64,000 nucleotides of DNA from Pseudomonadota bacterium (GTDB lineage: Bacteria > Pseudomonadota > Alphaproteobacteria > Rhizobiales > Xanthobacteraceae). Shown piece after piece: positions 32,153 to 39,615 of this stretch. The stretch is taken from the NCBI GenBank assembly GCA_023451825.1, contig JAEXYA010000050.1:62001-126000 (forward strand). The letters are read 5' to 3'. The notes under the pieces are model-generated. The model was not told the origin of the DNA and searched no databases. It saw only the letters and a list, made by a program, of their open reading frames with translations. The stretch's first letter is position 1, and every line of letters starts with the position of its first letter. The position numbers and the translations under genes are program-made.

Positions 32153-33022
32153 ATGCTTTATGATGCGCTAATCGCGCCTTTCATCGATTTCGAATTCATG
32201 CGTCGCGCATTGGCAGGCGTGGTCGCGCTTGCGCTCGGCGGCGCGCCGATCGGCGTGTTCCTGATGCTGCGGCGGATGAGCCTGGTCGGCGACGCCATGG
32301 CGCATGCGATCTTGCCCGGTGCTGCGATCGGCTTCCTGTTCTCTGGCCTCAACCTGTTCGCGATGACATTTGGTGGCTTGATCGCAGGCTTCTCTGTGGC
32401 TCTGCTCGCTGGCCTTGTCTCGCGCGTCACCGTGATCAAGGAAGACGCCTCGCTTGCAGCGTTCTATCTCGTCTCGCTTGCGGTCGGCGTCACCATCGTC
32501 TCCATGCGCGGCACCAATATCGATCTGCTGCATGTGCTGTTCGGCAACATCCTCGCACTGGATGACCAGACGCTGCTGGTGATCGCCTTCAACGCGACGA
32601 TCACGCTCGCGGTGATGGCCGTGATCTATCGTCCGCTGGTGATCGAATGCGTCGATCCCGTTTTCCTGCGCACCGTGAGCCGCGCGGGCGCGCCCGCGCA
32701 TCTCGCTTTCCTTGCGCTCGTCGTCGTCAACCTCGTCAACGGTTTCCACGCGCTCGGCACGCTGCTCGCGGTCGGGCTGATGATCCTTCCCGCCGGCATC
32801 GCACGGTTCTGGTCGCGCGATATCACCGGCATGATGATGATCTCCGTCGCGAGCGCGATGATCTCCGGCTATGGCGGTCTCGTGCTCTCGTTCCAGACCA
32901 AGGTGCCGTCCGGCCCAGCGGTGATCCTGGTTGCCGCGGTTTTGTATGTGTTTTCACTGTTCTTCGGCAGCGTGTCCGGATTGCTCAGACAGCTGTTTCC
33001 GGGCCGACATCTTGAGGCTTAA
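32153..33022 (+). CDS. znuB: Zinc ABC transporter permease
   Basis: A 289-residue ABC-3 family permease with about eight membrane helices. The family block RRMSLVGDAMAHAILPGAAIGF (residues 40-61) is clear, and VSLAVGVTIVSMRGTNIDLLHVLFGN follows mid-protein. It forms the transmembrane channel of the zinc importer. It starts 2 bp after znuC and is followed 2 bp later by znuA, so all are co-translated. Confidence 0.92.
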   Translation: MLYDALIAPFIDFEFMRRALAGVVALALGGAPIGVFLMLRRMSLVGDAMAHAILPGAAIGFLFSGLNLFAMTFGGLIAGFSVALLAGLVSRVTVIKEDASLAAFYLVSLAVGVTIVSMRGTNIDLLHVLFGNILALDDQTLLVIAFNATITLAVMAVIYRPLVIECVDPVFLRTVSRAGAPAHLAFLALVVVNLVNGFHALGTLLAVGLMILPAGIARFWSRDITGMMMISVASAMISGYGGLVLSFQTKVPSGPAVILVAAVLYVFSLFFGSVSGLLRQLFPGRHLEA

Positions 33023-33024
33023 TT

Positions 33025-33954
33025 GTGATGTCCTTGCGTAAATCCTGCGGCGCTGCTTTTGGTGTTGCTCTGCTCATCGTCTCGTCGATCACCCCGTCCT
33101 GGGCACAGGACAAGATGAACGTGGTCGCCAGTTTCTCGATCCTGGGTGACTTCGTGCGCAATGTCGGTGGCGAGCGAGTCGCTGTGACCACGTTGGTCGG
33201 CCCCAATGGCGATGCGCATGTGTACACGCCGACGCCGGCCGATGCGAAAACCATCTCCGCGGCCAAGCTCGTCTTCGTCAACGGCCTTGGCTTCGAAGGC
33301 TGGCTGCCGCGGCTGGTGAAATCGGCCGGCGGCAAGGCCGAAATTGTCACCGCTACTCAGGGCATCAAGCCGCGCGAAGCGGCGGAAGAGGGCGGTCACG
33401 ATCACGGACATAAGCACGATCATGGTCATGACGATCCGCATGCCTGGCAATCGATTGCCAATGCGGGGATTTATGTACGCAATATCCGCAATGCGCTGGC
33501 GAAGGCGGACCCCGACGGCGCCGAAGTCTACAACGCCAATGCCGAGGCCTATCTGAACAAGCTGCTGGTGCTGGAAAGCGATGTGCGGGCCGCGGTGGCG
33601 AATATCCCCGAGGCACAGCGCAAGGTCATCTCGACCCATGATGCGTTTGGCTATTTCTCCGGCGCCTATGGCGTCCAGTTCGTCGCTCCGCAAGGCGTCT
33701 CGACCGAATCCGAGGCGTCGGCCAAGGATGTCGCCCGCATCATCACCCAGATCCGCAAGGCCAAGATTCCGGCCGTATTCCTGGAAAATGTGAGCGATCC
33801 CCGGCTGATCCGCCGGATCGCCGCGGAGACCGGTGCAAAGATCGGCGGAACGCTGTATTCGGACAGCCTGACCGCCGAAAACGGCGATGCACCCACTTAC
33901 ATTGCCATGGTCAGGCACAATATAAAGACGCTGGCGGGCGCGCTGACCCCATAG
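33025..33954 (+). CDS. znuA: Zinc ABC transporter substrate-binding protein
   Basis: A 309-residue periplasmic cluster A-I binding protein with signal peptide (GVALLIVSSITPSWAQ). The zinc ligands are visible: His in DAHVYTPTP, His in DDPHAWQS, His in STHDAFGYFS (histidine rather than glutamate, favouring zinc over manganese) and an acidic site in LYSDSL. A His-rich loop (GGHDHGHKHDHGHDD, about 131-145) is the ZnuA hallmark. Start GTG 33025, with GAGG 7 nt upstream, or ATG 33028. Confidence 0.93.
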   Translation: MMSLRKSCGAAFGVALLIVSSITPSWAQDKMNVVASFSILGDFVRNVGGERVAVTTLVGPNGDAHVYTPTPADAKTISAAKLVFVNGLGFEGWLPRLVKSAGGKAEIVTATQGIKPREAAEEGGHDHGHKHDHGHDDPHAWQSIANAGIYVRNIRNALAKADPDGAEVYNANAEAYLNKLLVLESDVRAAVANIPEAQRKVISTHDAFGYFSGAYGVQFVAPQGVSTESEASAKDVARIITQIRKAKIPAVFLENVSDPRLIRRIAAETGAKIGGTLYSDSLTAENGDAPTYIAMVRHNIKTLAGALTP

Positions 33955-33970
33955 CCGCGCTCCCAATCGC

Positions 33971-34002
33971 CTCATCCTTCGAGATGCCCTCTCGGGATGA
34001 GG
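33971..34002. repeat. Deleted remnant of repeat family A
   Basis: A short CTCATCCTTCGAGATGCC...GGGATGAGG palindrome. It matches the outer arm and one inner arm of the family A repeats with the middle missing, so it appears to be a deletion derivative. It lies between znuA and the COG0523 gene. Confidence 0.55.
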
Positions 34003-34025
34003 TCTTTGTTTGGAGAACCTTGCAC

Positions 34026-35075
34026 ATGACCACTGCCGCCTCTCAGAAAATTCCCGTGACCGTGCTGACCGGCTATCTCGGCGCCGGCAAGACCACGCTC
34101 CTGAACCGCATCCTGACGGAGAACCACGGCAAGAAATACGCCGTCATCGTCAATGAATTCGGCGAGATCGGCATCGACAACGACCTCATCATCGGTGCCG
34201 ATGAGGAAGTGTTCGAGATGAACAATGGCTGCGTCTGCTGCACCGTGCGCGGCGATCTCGTGCGCATTCTCGAAGGCCTAATGAAGCGCAAGGGCAAGTT
34301 CGACGCCATCATCGTCGAGACCACGGGTCTTGCCGATCCCGCGCCCGTCGCACAGACCTTCTTTGTCGATGAAGACGTGCAGGCCAATGCCCGTCTCGAT
34401 GCCGTCGTCACGGTGGCGGATGCAAAGTGGCTGAGCGACCGCCTCAAGGACGCGCCGGAAGCCAAGAACCAGATCGCCTTTGCCGACGTCATTGTCCTCA
34501 ACAAGACCGATCTCGTCACCGCGCCCGAGCTTGCCGAAGTCGAGGCACGCATCCGCGCCATCAACCCCTATGCGAAGCTGCATCGCACCCAACGTGCGCA
34601 GGTGAAACTGGAAGACGTGCTCGACCGCGGCGCCTTTGATCTCGACCGCATCCTCGAGATCGAACCGGAATTCCTCAATGCCGACGATCACGATCACCAC
34701 CATCATGATCACGACCATGGCCACGATCATCGTCACCGTCATGGGCATGACCACGGCCTGAAGCACTATCACGACGAGGACATGCAATCGCTGTCGCTGC
34801 GCACCGACAAAGCGCTCGATCCCTCGACCTTCATGCCCTGGCTGCAGGACCTGATGGCCAAGGAAGGCGGCAAGATCCTGCGCTCCAAGGGCATCATCTC
34901 CTTCACCGGCGATGACGAGCGCTATGTGTTCCAGGGCGTGCACATGATGCTGGAAGGCGATCACCAGCGACCGTGGAAGGATGACGAGAAGCGCGAAAGC
35001 CGTCTCGTCTTCATCGGCCGCGATCTGCCCGAGCAGATGATCCGCGACGGTTTCGCCAGCGTCGTTCCCGCCTGA
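34026..35075 (+). CDS. COG0523/CobW-type GTPase, probable zinc metallochaperone
   Basis: A 349-residue G3E GTPase. It has Walker A GYLGAGKTTLLN (16-27), the metal-binding CXCC motif in NGCVCCTV (C69, C71, C72), ETTGLADP, the NKTD specificity motif, a long His/Asp-rich stretch (about residues 219-243) and a C-terminal CobW domain. Such proteins deliver zinc to client enzymes under zinc shortage. Its place right after the znu operon supports zinc over cobalt. GGAG at 34012 precedes the ATG at 34026. Its stop overlaps the WD40 gene start. Confidence 0.9.
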   Translation: MTTAASQKIPVTVLTGYLGAGKTTLLNRILTENHGKKYAVIVNEFGEIGIDNDLIIGADEEVFEMNNGCVCCTVRGDLVRILEGLMKRKGKFDAIIVETTGLADPAPVAQTFFVDEDVQANARLDAVVTVADAKWLSDRLKDAPEAKNQIAFADVIVLNKTDLVTAPELAEVEARIRAINPYAKLHRTQRAQVKLEDVLDRGAFDLDRILEIEPEFLNADDHDHHHHDHDHGHDHRHRHGHDHGLKHYHDEDMQSLSLRTDKALDPSTFMPWLQDLMAKEGGKILRSKGIISFTGDDERYVFQGVHMMLEGDHQRPWKDDEKRESRLVFIGRDLPEQMIRDGFASVVPA

Positions 35076-36094
35076 TGTCCGACTTCAACCCGCTCAAGGA
35101 GCAAGAGTCGATCGTCTCGGTCACCGATCGCGTGGTCGAAGTGTCGATCGGCGCGGCCGTGTCGGCTGTGCACTTCCTCGGTGACAAGGCCGCATTCGTC
35201 GGCGCCGAGGAGAAGGTCACGCTGGTCGATCAGGGCGGCAGTGCCTCACCGGTCGAGGTCGCTTTCGGCGGCATTCTCTGTTCGACCGCTGACGACAAGC
35301 GCGTCGTCATGGGCTCCGACGATGGCAAGGTGCTGGTGCTCGATCGCGAAGGTGCGGTCTCGACCTTCGCGACCGATGCCAAGCGTCGCTGGATCGACAA
35401 TGTCGCTTTGCATCCTGATGGCGCGGTGGCGTGGTCGGTGGGGAAGACAGCTTTCGTGCAAGCGCCGAAGGGCGAGGTGAAAAGCTTCGAGGTACCGTCC
35501 ACCGTCGGCGGCCTCGCTTTCGCGCCCAAAGGGCTGCGGCTCGGCATCGCGCACTACAATGGCGTCACGCTTTGGTTTCCGAACATGGCCGGCAGCGCCG
35601 AAGTGCTGGAATGGCAGGGCTCGCATCTCGGCGTGATCTTCAGTCCGGACAACAAATTCCTCGTCACCGCGATGCATGAACCGGCACTGCATGGCTGGCG
35701 TCTCGCGGATGGCAAGCATATGCGCATGACCGGCTATCCCGCCCGCGTCCGCTCGATCGCCTGGACCGCCGGCGGCAAGGGTCTTGCGACCTCCGGCGCA
35801 GACACCGTGATCGTCTGGCCGTTCACCACCAAGGACGGCCCGATGGGCAAGGAGCCGGCGATGCTGGCGCCGCTGCAGGCCAAGGTGACCGCCGTCGCGT
35901 GCCATCCCAAGCAGGACATCCTCGCTTGCGGCTACAGCAACGGCACGGTGCTGATGGTGCGGCTGGTCGATGGCGCCGAGATTTTGGTGCGCGCCAATAA
36001 GGGCGAGCCGGTGACGGCGCTGGCCTGGAATGCGCGGGGATCACTGCTGGCCTTTGCGGATCAGGCTGGCGATGCGGGGCTGCTGGCGGTATAA
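35075..36094 (+). CDS. WD40 repeat protein
   Basis: A 339-residue protein built of about seven WD40-like blades with no signal peptide, so a cytoplasmic beta-propeller. Blade ends are visible as KVLVLDREG, GVTLWFPN, LHGWRLADG, TVIVWPF and TVLMVRLVDG. The start shares one base with the stop of the COG0523 GTPase gene (TGATG), which implies translational coupling and a joint function, perhaps as a scaffold or client-recognition partner for the metallochaperone. That role is inference; no enzyme motif is seen. Confidence 0.85.
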   Translation: MSDFNPLKEQESIVSVTDRVVEVSIGAAVSAVHFLGDKAAFVGAEEKVTLVDQGGSASPVEVAFGGILCSTADDKRVVMGSDDGKVLVLDREGAVSTFATDAKRRWIDNVALHPDGAVAWSVGKTAFVQAPKGEVKSFEVPSTVGGLAFAPKGLRLGIAHYNGVTLWFPNMAGSAEVLEWQGSHLGVIFSPDNKFLVTAMHEPALHGWRLADGKHMRMTGYPARVRSIAWTAGGKGLATSGADTVIVWPFTTKDGPMGKEPAMLAPLQAKVTAVACHPKQDILACGYSNGTVLMVRLVDGAEILVRANKGEPVTALAWNARGSLLAFADQAGDAGLLAV

Positions 36095-36166
36095 TTATAG
36101 TTGTGTTTCTGTCGGCGCACCCGTTAATGTGCGGGTGTCACTGAACCGCAGCGGAAGCGCGCCGGC

Positions 36167-36787
36167 ATGGTCGAGACTTCTACAGTGTCCGGATCCGAAC
36201 ACGCTGCAGTCTCGCCATTCGGCCGCACGTCCGATTTGCTGTTGATCGAGGTCGCCAAGCTGCAAAGCGATGGCGAATATCTCAAGCGCGATGTCGGTGA
36301 AGTGCGTACTGACATTCGGGAGATCCGCAGCGACATCAAGGATCTCCGAGGTGAACTCAACGAATTCCGTGGTGAAGTTCGGAGCGAGATACAGGGGCTG
36401 CGCGGCGAGACACAGGCACTGCGCGGCGAAACGCAGGCGCTGCGTGGCGAGACACAGGCGTTGCGTGGTGAGACACTGGCTCTACGCGCCGAGACCCAGG
36501 CGCTACGGGCCGAGACACAGGGGCTGCGTGACGACACACAGGCACTGCGCGGCGAGATACAAGGTGTTCGTGGCGAGGTGAAGGATGTTCAGGGTGAGGT
36601 CCGGGGCCTCGGTGAACGGGTGACGCGACTGGAAGAGCGGGTCGCGCAGTTGCCGGGCAAGGGCTTTATCGTTGTCGTCGTCTCGACTGCGCTGGTACTG
36701 GCCGGTGCTGTGACCACCATTGTGCCACGACTGCAGACGATGTCCGGGCCCGGAGCGGTCCAGCCACCGCCATCTGCGACCCGTTAG
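36167..36787 (+). CDS. Coiled-coil protein with heptad repeats and C-terminal membrane anchor
   Basis: A 206-residue protein. After a short N-terminal region, residues about 45-150 form a continuous helical coiled coil; its core is eight near-identical heptads of the type GETQALR (about 76-131). It ends in one membrane helix (FIVVVVSTALVLAGAVTTIV, about 164-183) and a short tail. The topology suggests a stalk or spacer on the membrane. The family is not recognised beyond similarity of style to DUF1640-like proteins. No strong ribosome site is visible. Confidence 0.65.
   Translation: MVETSTVSGSEHAAVSPFGRTSDLLLIEVAKLQSDGEYLKRDVGEVRTDIREIRSDIKDLRGELNEFRGEVRSEIQGLRGETQALRGETQALRGETQALRGETLALRAETQALRAETQGLRDDTQALRGEIQGVRGEVKDVQGEVRGLGERVTRLEERVAQLPGKGFIVVVVSTALVLAGAVTTIVPRLQTMSGPGAVQPPPSATR
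36392..36559 (+). repeat. Eight 21-bp coding repeats (heptad minisatellite)
   Basis: Eight consecutive 21-bp units encode one heptad each (CAGGCGCTGCGTGGCGAGACA is the approximate unit). Units 1-4 and 8 are nearly identical, and units 5-7 carry point changes. Further degenerate units run to about 36620. Copy number could vary between strains. Confidence 0.85.
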
Positions 36788-36845
36788 CGAATCCTGCGCT
36801 CGTCCCCTGTCATCTCCCCGTCATCTCCTGTACGCATGAAAAACC

Positions 36846-37562
36846 ATGCGCTTTCTCACGACCTTCCAGACCCTGGATTTCTTCGACACGCTGCTGAGCC
36901 TGGCTGCGGCCTTTGTGCTGGGCACGCTGATCGGCGCCGAGCGGCAATATCGCCAGCGCACCGCGGGACTGCGCACCAATGTGCTGGTAGCCGTCAGCGC
37001 GGCGGCCTTTGTCGATCTCGCCATGAAGCTCGACGGCTCCGGCGGCGCGGTCCGCGTGATCGCCTATGTCGTGTCCGGCATCGGCTTTCTTGGCGCCGGC
37101 GTCATCATGAAAGAGGGCATCAATGTCCGCGGCCTCAACACGGCGGCGACATTGTGGAGTTCGGCGGCCGTCGGCTGCTGCGCCGGGACAGACATGATTG
37201 CACAAGCAGTCGCGCTGACCGTGTTCGTCCTCGCCGGCAACACGCTGCTTCGGCCGCTGGTCAATGCCATCAATCGTACGCCACTCGATGCCCAGTCGTC
37301 CGAGGTGACCTATTATGTTCGTTTGACGGTGACGCCGGATGCCGTGGCCGAGATGCGCGAGCGGCTGCAGGATACGCTTGAGGCTGCCAAATATCCGGTC
37401 GGCGATGTCGAGGTGAACGAACTCAGCGAGACCCAGCGCGAGATCGTCGCGACACTGGTGTCCACCGCGGTCGATCCGAAGGAGCTCGATGCCGTGCTGG
37501 TCAAGCTTGAGAACCATGCAGGCGTGCGCAACGCGACCTGGGATTCCAGCACCAAAGAATAG
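36846..37562 (+). CDS. MgtC/SapB family membrane protein
   Basis: A 238-residue protein with an N-terminal MgtC/SapB membrane domain (about residues 12-140) and a soluble C-terminal ACT-like domain. The signature GTLIGAERQYRQRTAGLRTNVLVAV (26-50) is characteristic, as is GIGFLGAGVIMKEG. Members are linked to magnesium homeostasis or ATP synthase control in pathogens; the environmental homologues are poorly understood. No regulatory leader for magnesium was seen upstream. Confidence 0.88.
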   Translation: MRFLTTFQTLDFFDTLLSLAAAFVLGTLIGAERQYRQRTAGLRTNVLVAVSAAAFVDLAMKLDGSGGAVRVIAYVVSGIGFLGAGVIMKEGINVRGLNTAATLWSSAAVGCCAGTDMIAQAVALTVFVLAGNTLLRPLVNAINRTPLDAQSSEVTYYVRLTVTPDAVAEMRERLQDTLEAAKYPVGDVEVNELSETQREIVATLVSTAVDPKELDAVLVKLENHAGVRNATWDSSTKE

Positions 37563-37577
37563 CGGCGTTTTCGCGCG

Positions 37578-37603
37578 GGAACTTTTGCTCCGGCGCATCC
37601 GTT
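37578..37603 (+). promoter_or_regulatory. EcfG-type promoter for the Pro-rich secreted protein
   Basis: GGAAC (37578-37582) and CGTT (37600-37603) are separated by 17 nt, matching the general stress consensus exactly. The start codon of the downstream gene is at 37635, leaving a short leader of about 25 nt. Confidence 0.6.
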
Positions 37604-37634
37604 GTCACCGCAAATCCATATTGCGGTGGACGCC

Positions 37635-37967
37635 ATGATCTCGACGAAAGCGCCTCTTTTCCGGACAAGCCTCATCCTCGCCACGCTTGCAGTCGCAGGC
37701 GCCGGCATGTCCACATCCGCTTTTGCCCGCCTCACTCTGGATCCACCGAAGGCCCGTCTGGCGCAAGCCACGCCGCCCCTGCAATCGACGCCGGGCGCCG
37801 AGAGGAAGCCGTCCGCACCGGCCGAGCCATCCACGACAGGACAGCGCCCGCAGGAGACGCCGCCGCAGCCGGCGCGTCCTGATGCCGAGGCGCGAGACAG
37901 CGGTGCCAAGCCTGCATTGCCGCCGGCACCTGCCGAGAAGACGGCCCCGCCGATTCCTGCGAAGTAG
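37635..37967 (+). CDS. Small Pro-rich secreted protein, probable stress gene
   Basis: A 110-residue protein starting at ATG 37635 with GGTGGA just upstream. It has a signal peptide (SLILATLAVAGAGMSTSAFA) and an otherwise disordered Pro/Ala/Glu-rich mature part without cysteines. No family is recognised. An exact GGAAC-N17-CGTT promoter upstream suggests induction by the general stress response. An alternative TTG at 37602 would lie on the promoter itself and is rejected. Confidence 0.6.
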   Translation: MISTKAPLFRTSLILATLAVAGAGMSTSAFARLTLDPPKARLAQATPPLQSTPGAERKPSAPAEPSTTGQRPQETPPQPARPDAEARDSGAKPALPPAPAEKTAPPIPAK

Positions 37968-37979
37968 TTTGATCTCCGT

Positions 37980-38092
37980 CCCTCATGGTGAGGAGCGCGC
38001 TCTTCCGCGCGCGTCTCGAACCATGAGCTGGCTTAGCTCCGGCGTTTGCTGCCATCCTTCGAGACGCCGCTGCGCGGCTCCTCAGGATGAGG
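37980..38092. repeat. Palindromic intergenic repeat, family A copy 3
   Basis: It begins CCTCATGGTGAGGAGCGC and ends CTCCTCAGGATGAGG, the opposite orientation to copy 1. The inner CGTCTCGAACCATGAG and CCATCCTTCGAGACGCC segments are intact. It lies between the Pro-rich gene and the acetoacetate decarboxylase gene. Confidence 0.9.
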
Positions 38093-38186
38093 ACGGAGTA
38101 TAGGCCTGCCCGCATTCTGGTCTCGCAAGTTTCACACAGCGTGGTCATAGTACCTCAATGTCGCCCAATGACCTTGAGGTGTTGCC

Positions 38187-38927
38187 ATGAAGATCGAAGA
38201 CGTGCGGCGGAATGCCTATTCGATGCCGCTGACCAACCCATCGTTTCCGCCGGGGCCCTATCGTTTCTTCAACCGCGAATATTTCATCATCACCTATCGC
38301 ACCGATCCGGAAGCGCTGGCTGCGGTGGTCCCGGAGCCGCTCGAGGTCACCGATTCGGTCGTGAAATACGAATTCATCCGGATGCCGGATTCGACCGGTT
38401 TCGGTGACTACACCGAGACCGGGCAGGCGATCCCCGTGCGTCTCGATGGTGTCGATGGCGTCTACATCCACTCCATGTATCTCGACGATGATGCGCCGAT
38501 CGCCGGTGGCCGCGAATTGTGGGGCTTCCCGAAGAAGCGCGCGACACCGAAGATCGTGGTGGAAAGCGACGTGCTGGTCGGCACGCTGCATTATGGCTCG
38601 GTGCTGTGCGCGACCGGCACCATGGGCTATAAGCACCGGCAGGCGGATCTTGACGCCGTCATGCATGCGCTGACGGTGCCGAACTTCATTTTGAAGATCA
38701 TCCCGCATGTGGATGGCTCACCGCGCATCTGCGAGTTGGTGCGCTATCACCTGGAAGACATTACGCTGAAGGAAGCGTGGACCGGACCAGCAGCGCTCGG
38801 CCTGTTTCCGCACGCGCTGGCCGATGTCGCACGTCTGCCGGTGCGCGAGATCGTCTCCGCACTGCATTTCAAATGCGATCTGACGCTGGGTCTCGGCGAG
38901 GTGGCGTTCGACTATCTGGCGAAATAG
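38187..38927 (+). CDS. Acetoacetate decarboxylase
   Basis: A 246-residue enzyme of the acetoacetate decarboxylase family, which converts acetoacetate to acetone and CO2 through a Schiff base. The active-site lysine pair is in ELWGFPKK (residues 110-117, K116/K117), aligned with the clostridial enzyme, preceded by the conserved GRE glutamate. Length matches the family. It stands alone and converges on the MaoC gene with an 11-bp gap. Physiologically it may serve ketone body or acetone metabolism. Confidence 0.92.
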   Translation: MKIEDVRRNAYSMPLTNPSFPPGPYRFFNREYFIITYRTDPEALAAVVPEPLEVTDSVVKYEFIRMPDSTGFGDYTETGQAIPVRLDGVDGVYIHSMYLDDDAPIAGGRELWGFPKKRATPKIVVESDVLVGTLHYGSVLCATGTMGYKHRQADLDAVMHALTVPNFILKIIPHVDGSPRICELVRYHLEDITLKEAWTGPAALGLFPHALADVARLPVREIVSALHFKCDLTLGLGEVAFDYLAK

Positions 38928-38937
38928 TCGCTTCGCG

Positions 38938-39450
38938 TCAGTCCGCGTTCGGATCGATCATGGCGACCGTGATCCAATGTGCTTCGAGCGCGGGCTTCTT
39001 GATGCCTTCCACTTCGATCACGGTGTCCCATGCCGACTGGATCGTCACGGCGCGTTCGGTCAAACCTACCAGACGAAACTTGCCGCGCACGCGCGCGCCG
39101 GTTTTCACCGCGCTGTTGAAGCGCACGCGATCGAAGCCGTAATTGACGCCCATGCGCGAGCGCTGCACGCCCGGCATCGCATCGAAGGCCAGCCTGGACA
39201 GGAGCGAGAGTGTCAGGAAGCCGTGCGCGATCGTGCCGCCAAAGGGTGTTTCCTTGGCGCGGTCGGGATCCACATGGATGAACTGCCAGTCCAGCGTGGC
39301 ATCGGCAAAGGTGTTGATCATGGATTGATCGACAGTGATCCAGTCCGACACCAGCTCTTCGCCATTCAAGAGCTTGCGATACTCATCCAGCGGAATGAGT
39401 TTGGCGCGGATGGCTTCGAGCTGCTGGGTGGCGCGGTCTGCGTATGACAC
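38938..39450 (-). CDS. MaoC family dehydratase
   Basis: A 170-residue hotdog-fold protein with the hydratase 2 motif: catalytic Asp and His in FADATLDWQFIHVDPDRAKETPFGGTIAHGFLTLSLL. It should hydrate an enoyl-CoA of unknown chain. It begins at GTG 39448-39450 with AAGGA 9 nt upstream; an ATG start is not available in frame nearby. It is a single gene between acetoacetate decarboxylase and a family D repeat. Confidence 0.9.
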   Translation of the reverse strand: MSYADRATQQLEAIRAKLIPLDEYRKLLNGEELVSDWITVDQSMINTFADATLDWQFIHVDPDRAKETPFGGTIAHGFLTLSLLSRLAFDAMPGVQRSRMGVNYGFDRVRFNSAVKTGARVRGKFRLVGLTERAVTIQSAWDTVIEVEGIKKPALEAHWITVAMIDPNAD

Positions 39451-39521
39451 CGGGAGAGTCCTTGAAAGTCGTCGTGTTCGGTTGGTTTATCACAGGTTTC
39501 AACCGAGGAGGCGCGGCCGTT

Positions 39522-39608
39522 GTAGGGTGGGCAAAGCGAAGCGTGCCCACCTCCACCAGCTGTGCGCGAGAAGGTGGGCACGGCGCTGCGCGCCTTTGCC
39601 CACCCTAC
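39522..39608. repeat. Palindromic intergenic repeat, family D copy 1
   Basis: An 87-bp palindrome from GTAGGGTGGGCAAAGCG to GCCCACCCTAC. Its relative lies at 44259-44345. It separates hss from the MaoC gene and may also act as a transcript end. Confidence 0.88.
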
Positions 39609-39615
39609 AGTTCCG

